The position numbers and the translations under genes are program-made. Of a DNA stretch of 18,429 bases, positions 1 through 6,642 are shown one piece after another. The DNA is from CAZXEJ01 sp964639895. Its GTDB lineage: Bacteria > Desulfobacterota_D > UBA1144 > Nemesobacterales > JADFKM01. The stretch spans positions 1 to 18,429 of the forward strand of contig CAZXEJ010000044.1 in assembly GCA_964639895.1 (NCBI GenBank), written 5' to 3'. Each line of letters begins with the position of its first letter. Positions within the stretch are counted from its first letter, which is position 1. The notes below the pieces were generated by a model that made no database searches, had not been told where the DNA came from, and saw only the letters and a program-made list of their open reading frames with translations.

Positions 1-282
1 AAACGGTGTCACAATTCACCCATAAAGATGTCCGGATTGAAGGTTAAGAGTACACATGACCTCAGACATACAGCCGCAACAAGGATGATAGAAACCGGCG
101 CCAGCATCATAGCAGTCAACAAGATCCTCGGACACGCCGACCTGAAGACCACGATGCGATACGCTCATCCCGACGATTCCCTCGTCGAAGCCGTAGAGAA
201 TCTGAGGAAATTCGACCCGGATCGTAGCAATTTCTGTAGCAATGAACAGGAGGGAAAAGGGGAAGAGAACCTAACCCATTGA
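1..282 (+). CDS. Tyrosine recombinase/phage-type integrase, C-terminal part (5' end off the window)
   Basis: The frame is open to base 1 with no stop, so this is the C-terminal 93 residues of a longer protein; the internal ATG at 28 is not the real start. Three features of the catalytic domain of tyrosine recombinases are visible. They are the HxxR box (HDLRHTAATRM, His19 and Arg22 of the fragment), the second His in GHADLKTTMRYAHP (His45), and the presumed nucleophile Tyr54 in the RYAH context. The RYAHP ending is typical of phage and genomic-island integrases rather than XerC/XerD. The protein would cut and rejoin DNA at an attachment site. The stop lies 6 bp from the CCA end of a tRNA-Ala gene on the opposite strand, a common integration target, so an integrated element probably extends to the left. 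Whether the full gene is intact cannot be seen. Confidence 0.85.
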   Translation, partial: KRCHNSPIKMSGLKVKSTHDLRHTAATRMIETGASIIAVNKILGHADLKTTMRYAHPDDSLVEAVENLRKFDPDRSNFCSNEQEGKGEENLTH

Positions 283-288
283 AAACGC

Positions 289-364
289 TGGTGGAGCCGA
301 GGGGACTTGAACCCCCGACCTCCTGAATGCCATTCAGGCGCTCTCCCAACTGAGCTACGGCCCC
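289..364 (-). tRNA. tRNA-Ala (anticodon GGC), CCA encoded
   Basis: Read on the minus strand, the 76-nt sequence folds as a standard tRNA. The acceptor stem is GGGGCCG/CGGCTCC, followed by the discriminator A and an encoded CCA. The D-arm contains AGCTCAGTTGGGAGAGC. The anticodon stem is CCTGA/TCAGG with the 7-nt loop ATGGCAT, whose central triplet GGC reads GCC alanine codons. The T-arm contains the GTTCAAG loop. The acceptor stem has the G3-U70 wobble pair that is the main identity element for alanyl-tRNA synthetase. The CCA end faces the stop codon of the integrase fragment. Confidence 0.97.
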
Positions 365-385
365 ACCGACGGCGGAAACAATGAT

Positions 386-413
386 ATATTAGCGCAACGC
401 TCGTTGTTGTCAA
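386..413 (-). promoter_or_regulatory. Promoter of tRNA-Ala
   Basis: On the minus strand a perfect TTGACA (408-413) is followed after 16 bp by TAATAT (386-391). Transcription would start around 379, giving a leader of about 15 nt before the mature tRNA 5' end at 364. The -35 hexamer overlaps that of the divergent hom promoter. Confidence 0.6.
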
Positions 414-434
414 ATCCCCTCGATTTGTTAGAAT
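407..434 (+). promoter_or_regulatory. Promoter of hom
   Basis: TTGTCA (407-412, five of six consensus bases), a 16-bp spacer and TAGAAT (429-434, five of six) lie about 57 bp before the hom start codon. The hexamer shares five bases with the -35 of the opposite-strand tRNA promoter. Confidence 0.5.
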
Positions 435-490
435 ACAGTCTCTGACGGCCGCCGCGGTGGGCCGTCCCTTACGATCGCAGGAAGAAGCAT

Positions 491-1789
491 ATGAAACCGG
501 TTGGCGTGGGACTCATAGGGGCGGGGACGGTTGGGTGTGGCGTATACAGGCTGCTTGCCGGAAACCGCGACCTCTTGGCTCGCAGGCTCGGCTTTCCGCT
601 TGAGCTCGTAAGGATAGCCGACATCGATCCCGACCGTCCGAGACCCGTAGACATACCCCGCGACATGTTCACCACGCGCGCCTCCGAGGTGATCGACGAT
701 CCCGCCGTCGACATCGTGGTCGAGCTCATCGGGGGCACCACGGCCGCCCGCAACGTGGTTATGGATGCCATCGAGAGGGGGAAGCACGTGGTGACGGCCA
801 ACAAGGCGCTCCTTGCCCACCATGGAAGAGAGATCTTCTCGGCCGCCTCCGAAAAGGGGGTCGACGTCGGGTTCGAGGCCAGCGTCGGCGGGGGCATACC
901 CATAGTGCGCACCATACGCCAGAGCCTGGTGGCCGATGAGATCGTCTCCATACACGGCATAATGAACGGGACGACCAACTACATATTGACCAAGATGACC
1001 CAGGAGGGAAGGAGCTTCGAGGACGTGCTGGCACAGGCACAGCGCGAGGGCTACGCCGAGGCCGACCCGTCGTTCGACATCGACGGTATCGACGCGGCGC
1101 ACAAGATATCCATTCTCGCGATGCTTTCGTTCGGCGCCTTCTTCGAGTTCGAGACCATCCCCGTTCAGGGCATACGGCACATAACCACCATTGACATATC
1201 TTTCGCCGAAGAGCTAGGCTACGTGGTCAAGTTGCTTGCCGTCGCCCGCTCACACAGGGACGGCATCGAGATCGGCGTGCATCCGGCGCTGGTCGAGGTG
1301 GACACTCCGCTGGCCGAAGTCTCAGGCGTCTTCAACGCCATACAGATAGAAGGCGAAGCCCTGGGGCCCGCCCTCCTCTATGGACAAGGGGCCGGCATGA
1401 TGCCCACGGCTACGGCCGTCGTAGGAGACGTGGCCGAGATAGCACGGGCCGTAAACGGCAACGCCTCCCTGCCTCCCCCGCCGTCCCTGGACGAGGGCTG
1501 CGGTCACAGGCTGATTGCGTCGGACGAACTGTACTCGCGCTTCTACATACGGTTCCAGGTCGAGGACAGGCCCGGCGTGCTGGCGTGCATAGCCGGCATA
1601 TTGGGCAAGTACAACATAAGCATCGAGTCGGTCCTACAGAAGGGCCGCCACATAGGCGGGGGAAACGTGCCAGTCGTCATAATGACCCACGAGGCAGCCG
1701 AAAAGGACCTACTCCGCGCTATCGAGGAGATAAACGCCCAGCCGGTAAGCAACGAGGACGCCGTCTTCCTGAGGATAGCCGAGATCTGA
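491..1789 (+). CDS. hom: Homoserine dehydrogenase with C-terminal ACT domain
   Basis: This cytosolic enzyme reduces aspartate semialdehyde to homoserine with NAD(P)H, the branch point toward threonine and methionine. The 432 residues match the usual length of the monofunctional bacterial enzyme; no aspartokinase domain is fused. The N-terminal Rossmann domain starts with GLIGAGTVGCGV (7-18). The TANKALLA motif (102-109) carries the conserved Lys105. The substrate domain contains FEASVGGGIPIVRTI (128-142), NGTTNYI (159-165) and EADPSFDIDGIDAAHK (190-205), where Asp201 and Lys205 fit the catalytic pair of the yeast enzyme. A C-terminal ACT domain (about 352-432, starting YIRFQVEDRPGVLA) probably gives feedback inhibition by threonine. 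The ATG follows AGGAAGAA at a suitable distance. The gene appears to be transcribed alone from the promoter at 407-434, ending before a C-rich spacer. Confidence 0.96.
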   Translation: MKPVGVGLIGAGTVGCGVYRLLAGNRDLLARRLGFPLELVRIADIDPDRPRPVDIPRDMFTTRASEVIDDPAVDIVVELIGGTTAARNVVMDAIERGKHVVTANKALLAHHGREIFSAASEKGVDVGFEASVGGGIPIVRTIRQSLVADEIVSIHGIMNGTTNYILTKMTQEGRSFEDVLAQAQREGYAEADPSFDIDGIDAAHKISILAMLSFGAFFEFETIPVQGIRHITTIDISFAEELGYVVKLLAVARSHRDGIEIGVHPALVEVDTPLAEVSGVFNAIQIEGEALGPALLYGQGAGMMPTATAVVGDVAEIARAVNGNASLPPPPSLDEGCGHRLIASDELYSRFYIRFQVEDRPGVLACIAGILGKYNISIESVLQKGRHIGGGNVPVVIMTHEAAEKDLLRAIEEINAQPVSNEDAVFLRIAEI

Positions 1790-1938
1790 CGCCTGCAGAC
1801 AGATCGAAGTCGACCCACTCGACAAGCCCGCACACGAAAAGGCTCATACGATGCACTATCTGGGCGAGCCGAACCGTCCCGCCTTCCCCGCTTGCCCCCC
1901 GTAACGGGTTTCGTCCCGGCCTAGGACGGCGGCGATAG

Positions 1939-1958
1939 TGCGATAATTCAAGTATACT
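1939..1958 (+). promoter_or_regulatory. Possible promoter(s) of the ntrB-ntrC pair
   Basis: An extended -10 (TG, one base, then GATAAT at 1942-1947) and a second -10-like TATACT (1953-1958) lie just before the GTG at 1968. No good -35 is visible for either. Use of TATACT would put the transcript start only a few bases from the GTG, giving a nearly leaderless mRNA. There is no clear Shine-Dalgarno sequence here, which would agree with that. Confidence 0.35.
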
Positions 1959-1967
1959 TAGTGTGTT

Positions 1968-3062
1968 GTGAACGCCCCTCGAGGCACCATATACGAGGAC
2001 GTCTTCGACTCCCTGCCCGACGGGATCGTTCTTTTCGATCCCGGGTTTACGGCGGTCACCATGAACGACGCCGCCGAGAACATGCTGGAGCTCTCGCGCA
2101 GGAAGGCGCGCGGTAGGAGTTGCGCCGAGCTGCTGAATGCCGAGGCCGAACACCTGGCACGCAAGGCGCTCGACGAGGAGCGCGTCGTGGTGGGCGACGA
2201 GATGACCGTCCGAACGCCTTCGGGCCACGTTGTCTACGTACAACCCTCGGCCTCGCCGCTCTACGGGCGGGGGGGAGAGGTGACGGGCGTGGTATTGCAA
2301 CTGCGCGACCTCCAGGCATCCAAGCTCCTTGCGGCCAAGGATACCCAGTACGCCGACGCCTCGACACTCGAGGGGTTGTTCCTCGGCCTCACGCACGAGC
2401 TCAAGAACCCGCTCAGCGGCATACGCGGCGCCGCACAGTTGCTGGCACGTGAACAAGACGAGGACGAGAAGGCCCGATATGCTGAGATCATCGTCCGCGA
2501 GGCCGACCGTCTGGCCCGACTGGTCGACTCCCTCAAGGGGCTCGAGCCGTTCCGGCGCGAGAGGCTGGGAAGGGTGGACGTGAACGAGATACTGCGCGAG
2601 ATCGAATACCTGGAATCCCGGTCGGGCGAGGCTAGGGACGTATGCTTCGAGCTCGACATAGACATCACCCTGCCCGAGATAGAGGCCGACGGCGACGCTC
2701 TGAAACAGGCATTCCTCAACGTGGTGAAGAACGCCGTCCAGGCCACCTCGCAGGGAGGAAAGGTCGAGATGAGGACACGATGGATAAACGACTACAAGGT
2801 CGACGGCCAGAATGCAATAGAGATCGAGATACGCGACGACGGAAGGGGGATGAGCAAGGAGCAGATTTCCAACATATTCAAGCCGTTCTATACGACCAAG
2901 GAAGGCGGCACGGGGCTGGGGTTGTTCATCTCCTACCTCATCGTGGCAAGGCACGGAGGGGCCATCATGGTAGAGAGCTTCGAGGGAAAGGGAACGTCCT
3001 TCCGTATCTATCTGCCGGCACCCCACAGGCGCCACGAATCCCGGGGGGGTTTGAGTCCATGA
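1968..3062 (+). CDS. ntrB: PAS-domain sensor histidine kinase, NtrB/GlnL-like
   Basis: The 364-residue protein has no transmembrane segment or signal peptide, so it should be a cytosolic sensor kinase. An N-terminal PAS domain (about 8-115) is followed by a HisKA segment with the phosphoacceptor box LTHELKNPLSGIRGAAQLL (141-159, His143). The HATPase domain follows, with an N-box (NVVKNAVQA, 251-259), a G1 box (DDGRGM, 290-295), an F-box (FKPFYTTKEGG) and a G2 box (GGTGLGL, 313-319). Domain order, size and the HELKNPL sequence fit NtrB, the bifunctional kinase/phosphatase that P-II controls. The stop overlaps the ATG of the NtrC-like regulator, so the two are translationally coupled partners. 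GTG at 1968 is the chosen start; it keeps the PAS domain whole but lacks a clear ribosome-binding site. Assignment to nitrogen rather than another signal is inference, helped by glnB-glnA nearby. Confidence 0.85.
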   Translation: MNAPRGTIYEDVFDSLPDGIVLFDPGFTAVTMNDAAENMLELSRRKARGRSCAELLNAEAEHLARKALDEERVVVGDEMTVRTPSGHVVYVQPSASPLYGRGGEVTGVVLQLRDLQASKLLAAKDTQYADASTLEGLFLGLTHELKNPLSGIRGAAQLLAREQDEDEKARYAEIIVREADRLARLVDSLKGLEPFRRERLGRVDVNEILREIEYLESRSGEARDVCFELDIDITLPEIEADGDALKQAFLNVVKNAVQATSQGGKVEMRTRWINDYKVDGQNAIEIEIRDDGRGMSKEQISNIFKPFYTTKEGGTGLGLFISYLIVARHGGAIMVESFEGKGTSFRIYLPAPHRRHESRGGLSP

Positions 3063-4525
3063 AACACAGACTGCTCATCGTGGACGACGAAGAGAGCATC
3101 CGCTTCGTTCTGGGCTCGCTCTTCGAGAAGAGCGGCTACGAAGTGGTACTGGCATCCGACGGCCGCGAAGCCCTGGACAAGCTCGCCACCGCTCCCCTCT
3201 CTCTGGTCATCCTCGATCTCAACCTGCCTGGCATGGGTGGGCTCGAAGTGCTCGAAGCCATGAGGACCGACGGCACCGATGTGCCGGTCGTAGTGATCAC
3301 GGCCCAGAACACGATGAGGAACGCCATCCACGCCATGAAACTCGGCGCTTTCGATTACGTGTCGAAGCCGTTCGACCTGGACGAGATATCCATCATTGTA
3401 GAGCGAGCCATCGAAAGCTACGAGAACAAGCTCAGGCTGGAGATCCTGCGCGACACCGGCCGCCCGGCCTCAGGCGAGAGCGATTCGGACCACCAGATCG
3501 TGGGCACCTCGCCGCCCATGATGCAGATATTCAAGACCATCGGAAGAATAGCCGACAAGGACTACCCCGTACTCATCACCGGCGAGAGCGGCACCGGAAA
3601 GGAGCTCGTGGCCCGCATTATACACGCCAACAGCCTGCGTAGGAACGCAAAGCTGGTTGCCATCAACGTAGCCGCCATACCCAAAGACCTGCTTGAGAGC
3701 GAGCTGTTCGGCTACGAGAAGGGTGCATTCACGGGAGCTGACGAGAGGAAGATCGGCCGCTTCGAAGAGGCCCACATGGGAACGCTCCACCTGGACGAGA
3801 TAGGGGAGATGCCGATGGAGCTGCAGGCCAAACTTCTGCGTGTGCTGGAGGAGAAGCGGTTCTACCGCCTGGGATCCGAAGATCCCACCGAGGTCGACGT
3901 GAGGATCATAGCCACCACCAACTCCGACCTCGAAAAGGAGGTCTCACGCGGCCGCTTCAGGCGTGACCTCTACTACAGGCTCAACGCCATCACCATCGAG
4001 ATCCCCCCCCTCAGAGAGCGCAAGGAGGACATCCTCCCCTTGGCCGAGTACTTCGTGGCCAAATACGCAACCGAGCTCCGTGAAGAGGAGCGGGTACTGT
4101 CGGACGACGCCAAACGCCTGCTGGTAACCTACCACTGGCCCGGCAACGTCAGAGAACTGGAGAACACCATCAAGCGTGTACTGGTGCTGAACTCCGACGT
4201 CGTAGTGACGGCCGACATCCTACGTAGTACGGCCCCCTACCTCACCCCTCACACGCCCCGTGCCGACAGCTCGATCGAGAGCGCCGTGCGCTCGGCATTC
4301 AGAGAGATGCTGGCCATTGAGAGCAACGGGGAAGGAAACATCTACCAGGCACTGACGCGTAGGTTCGAAAAGCCCCTGATCGAAGAGGCCCTCGCCCACA
4401 CACGCGGCAACAAGAAGCGCGCCGCCCGACTGTTGGGCATAAACCGCAATACGCTGTCGAAGAAGATATCCGAGCTCGGAATCAGTACCGACAGCGAGGA
4501 GGGACACGAGGGGAAAGAACGATAG
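3059..4525 (+). CDS. ntrC: Sigma-54-dependent response regulator, NtrC-like
   Basis: This 488-residue transcription activator has the full NtrC layout. The receiver domain (1-120) has acidic residues Asp9/Asp10, phospho-acceptor Asp53 (LDLNLPG), Thr81 and Lys103. The AAA+ domain (about 145-385) has Walker A GESGTGKE (175-182), the sigma-54-contacting GAFTGA loop (222-227), Walker B GTLHLDEIGE (241-250), the arginine-finger region RFRRDLYYRLN (299-309) and HWPGNVRELEN (359-369). A Fis-type helix-turn-helix (about 443-473, RGNKKRAARLLGINRNTLSKK) ends the protein. When phosphorylated by its kinase partner it should bind upstream sites and open sigma-54 promoters. ATG 3059-3061 overlaps the kinase TGA (3060-3062), so this is the natural start although the frame is open further upstream. 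A sigma-54 promoter before glnB at 8626 is a likely target. The exact NtrC orthology, as against another family regulator, is inferred from size, partner and neighbours. Confidence 0.9.
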   Translation: MKHRLLIVDDEESIRFVLGSLFEKSGYEVVLASDGREALDKLATAPLSLVILDLNLPGMGGLEVLEAMRTDGTDVPVVVITAQNTMRNAIHAMKLGAFDYVSKPFDLDEISIIVERAIESYENKLRLEILRDTGRPASGESDSDHQIVGTSPPMMQIFKTIGRIADKDYPVLITGESGTGKELVARIIHANSLRRNAKLVAINVAAIPKDLLESELFGYEKGAFTGADERKIGRFEEAHMGTLHLDEIGEMPMELQAKLLRVLEEKRFYRLGSEDPTEVDVRIIATTNSDLEKEVSRGRFRRDLYYRLNAITIEIPPLRERKEDILPLAEYFVAKYATELREEERVLSDDAKRLLVTYHWPGNVRELENTIKRVLVLNSDVVVTADILRSTAPYLTPHTPRADSSIESAVRSAFREMLAIESNGEGNIYQALTRRFEKPLIEEALAHTRGNKKRAARLLGINRNTLSKKISELGISTDSEEGHEGKER

Positions 4526-5659
4526 GCTACCTAATGGACCGCGAAGCACACCTCTTTGTGTTGTGGCTCCCACGCCCGTACAAGTTCCCCATACACGCTA
4601 CGGCCATGTGCCCCTGCCGCACGCTCCCTTAACCGGACCCAACCGTTTGCACCGACTGAACCCACCCCTACCGGAGAAGGACTCCAACTTGATCTTCCCG
4701 CTGCCCATCGACATGACGTAGCAGCTTACGCGAAGCCCACTTCCCCGACGGGTTGACCGTATCGCCCCCGTACCCACCACCTGCCGAACCGTGCTCGACG
4801 GCAACCCGACACACCTCGAAGGCAACGTGGAAGGTTCGACCACCGCAGCGCTCCTCCCATGACAACGCGCAACGCCGGGCACATACGGCTCGGAGCCGGC
4901 GAAGCGGCAGGGCAATGGTTGGGCCAGACGCCGGTCTCCCCATACTCCCGTACCACGAACAACCCGGCGGCGGACCCTCCCTACCCCCACCTCGAACGGC
5001 AGGGGCGGCTTCGTACTTAAACGCACCCTCACACCGAACCAACTTCCGGCTCAGTGCCCCGCCCCGGCACCCCGTCACGCGCGGAGCACCCGGCTCGGCA
5101 CGTCTCGAATCGAACGCCCACCCCGCCCGCCGAGATGGGTCCAAGTCGCGCATCCTATCCTCCCAGGTGGGTCCGACCTCGCCGCATACCCTTCGGCATC
5201 CGCGTCTCACGCGGCGGTGCAGCGGACCAGAGAGCCGACCTGCGGTAACACCCACGGCCGCATGGATCCAGAGCGCCGCCCTCCGATGAATGGGCGACCC
5301 CACACCGGGCACTCCACGGTCCCACCGGACACGGCAGCGGGGGCAACAGAAGGGGGTGGCGTGTGAGGTGCGGGGTGAGGCAGTCGTGAGGCGGAATGTG
5401 AAGCTACGCCGTCCCACCGCACAGGGAGGCTAGGATCGGCAACGTGGGTGAGTGCGGAAGGGCACCGCTTGCCTCGCGGTAGGGGGACGATGCGGTTACG
5501 GAAGAAAGAAACTCAGACGAGGGCGGCTCTCTCGTACACGGAGGCTCCTGCGACGACGGGTGATAACAAGACGGCAAGATGTGCCCAGAGGCTACCTCTG
5601 CAACCCAACCGAAAGTGGGCACTGAACGGTATCTCCGGCGGCTCCGCACACCCGACAAC
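4526..5659. other. Gene-free spacer between convergent ntrC and rnc, with opposed C-rich halves
   Basis: No frame here has a protein-like composition; the longer open frames are rich in Arg, Pro, Ser and Gly with no recognisable motif. The plus strand is C-rich and G-poor from just after ntrC to about 5335 (for example 26 C against 12 G in 4981-5040), then abruptly G-rich (33 G against 7 C in 5341-5400) up to rnc. Each convergent transcript would therefore run into a C-rich tail. There is no U-tract terminator. Small hairpins exist, such as CCGCGT/ACGCGG at 5200-5214 with a 3-nt loop. Rho-dependent termination from both sides is the simplest reading. Confidence 0.6.
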
Positions 5660-6451
5660 TTAACCGCCGCCCGTCGTGGCGACCTCGGCATCCTGCTCGC
5701 GCACGGAGTGCCCGGCTGCGCTCTGGGCCTTGGCCCCGGCCTTTGACTTAGCCTTGGTGCTCTTCGACCTCCGCCCTTTCTGTCCTCGACGCTCCTCCTT
5801 CTTCAGGCGCTGCAATGCTATCTTGGCCGCGGCCTGCTCGGCGTCTTTCTTGCTCTTGCCCTTCCCCCGGCCGAGCTTCTTCTTGGCCACCGTGACCTCT
5901 ACGTGGAAGCTCCTGGCATGGGGGGGACCCTCCTCTTTCACCACCTTGTAGCGGGGGACACGCTTGTAGCACTTCTGGGCCATCTCCTGGAGCTCGGTCT
6001 TGTAGTCACTGAACAGGGAGTCGTCGTCCAGCGTTGGGCCCACCACTTTCTCGATCACCTTCCTGGCCTTCTCGAACCCACCGTCCAGGTAAATGGCCCC
6101 GATCAAGGCCTCGAAAGCCCCCGCCAGGTTGGATTCCTTCTCGCGCCCGCCGCTCGCCTCCTCACCCTTGCCCAGGCGCAATTCCTTGTCCAGTCCGAGC
6201 TTCTTCGCAAGGCGGGCGAAGTTCGCCCCGCACACGATGGCGCCCCGGCGCTTCGACAGCGCCCCTTCGTTGTCCTCGGGAAAGCGCTCGTACAGCATCC
6301 AGGTGATCACACATCCCAGGACGGCGTCGCCGAGGAACTCCAGCCGCTCGTTGCTCGGTAGGCCGGCTTCGTTGGCGTAGGAGCTGTGTGTGAGCGCCAT
6401 CTCGAGTAGGGCGCGGTCCTTGAACCGGTAGCCGGTCTTTCGTGCGAGCAT
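5660..6451 (-). CDS. rnc: Ribonuclease III
   Basis: This enzyme cleaves double-stranded RNA, including rRNA precursors. The RNase III domain has the signature NERLEFLGDAVLG (34-46; Glu38 and Asp42 in the catalytic positions) and ESNLAGAFEALIGAIYLD (106-123; Glu114). A double-stranded-RNA-binding domain follows (about 149-217, starting SDYKTELQE and ending AEQAAAKIAL). Oddly, the residue that aligns with catalytic Asp114 of the E. coli enzyme is Gly111 (codon GGG). After the RNA-binding domain a Lys/Arg-rich tail of about 45 residues extends beyond the usual end, making 263 residues against about 226 in E. coli. ATG at 6451 is preferred because MLARKTGYRFKD fits the family N-terminus. In-frame GTG at 6469 and TTG at 6487 are alternatives, and none has a good ribosome-binding site. 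The gene stands alone, divergent from the acyl-CoA ligase and convergent with ntrC. Confidence 0.93.
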   Translation of the reverse strand: MLARKTGYRFKDRALLEMALTHSSYANEAGLPSNERLEFLGDAVLGCVITWMLYERFPEDNEGALSKRRGAIVCGANFARLAKKLGLDKELRLGKGEEASGGREKESNLAGAFEALIGAIYLDGGFEKARKVIEKVVGPTLDDDSLFSDYKTELQEMAQKCYKRVPRYKVVKEEGPPHARSFHVEVTVAKKKLGRGKGKSKKDAEQAAAKIALQRLKKEERRGQKGRRSKSTKAKSKAGAKAQSAAGHSVREQDAEVATTGGG

Positions 6452-6525
6452 GAGTGTTAAAGCTATCACATGGCGATGGAAAATCAAATTCGCCCGAGCC
6501 GCGGACGGCCGAGCCCGGGAAGGGG

Positions 6526-6537
6526 CGGAACATTCCG
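6526..6537. promoter_or_regulatory. Short inverted repeat, candidate operator
   Basis: CGGAA-CA-TTCCG is a perfect 5-bp dyad with a 2-bp centre. It ends three bases before the -35 hexamer of the acyl-CoA ligase promoter and lies in the divergent rnc spacer. It could be a regulator site; no regulator is identified. Confidence 0.25.
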
Positions 6538-6539
6538 TA

Positions 6540-6568
6540 TTGCCTCAGGAAACGGCTTCATATAAAAT
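6540..6568 (+). promoter_or_regulatory. Promoter of the acyl-CoA ligase gene
   Basis: TTGCCT (6540-6545), a 17-bp spacer and TAAAAT (6563-6568, five of six) form a sigma-70-type promoter. The leader of about 70 nt contains a small hairpin, CCCCT/AGGGG with a 4-nt loop (6582-6595), before the Shine-Dalgarno sequence. Confidence 0.55.
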
Positions 6569-6642
6569 ACAAGAGTGCGCGCCCCTGAGGAGGGGAGAAG
6601 CAAGTATTATCAAAACCTTAGCAACCATAGGAGGCGGTTTGA

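Noticed and set aside
1719..3035. 438-residue open frame antisense to hom and ntrB
   Set aside because: It runs across two well-supported genes and a promoter, has no motif, and is explained by high-GC third positions on the opposite strand.
2642..3058. Upstream extension of the ntrC frame into ntrB
   Set aside because: The extension is Arg-rich out-of-frame ntrB; the receiver domain begins exactly at the ATG at 3059.
4668..5417. 249-residue open frame on the minus strand in the ntrC-rnc spacer
   Set aside because: It is rich in Arg, Gly, Ser and Trp without motif, overlaps equally long frames on the other strand, and lacks a convincing ribosome-binding site; long open frames arise by chance in such GC-rich DNA.
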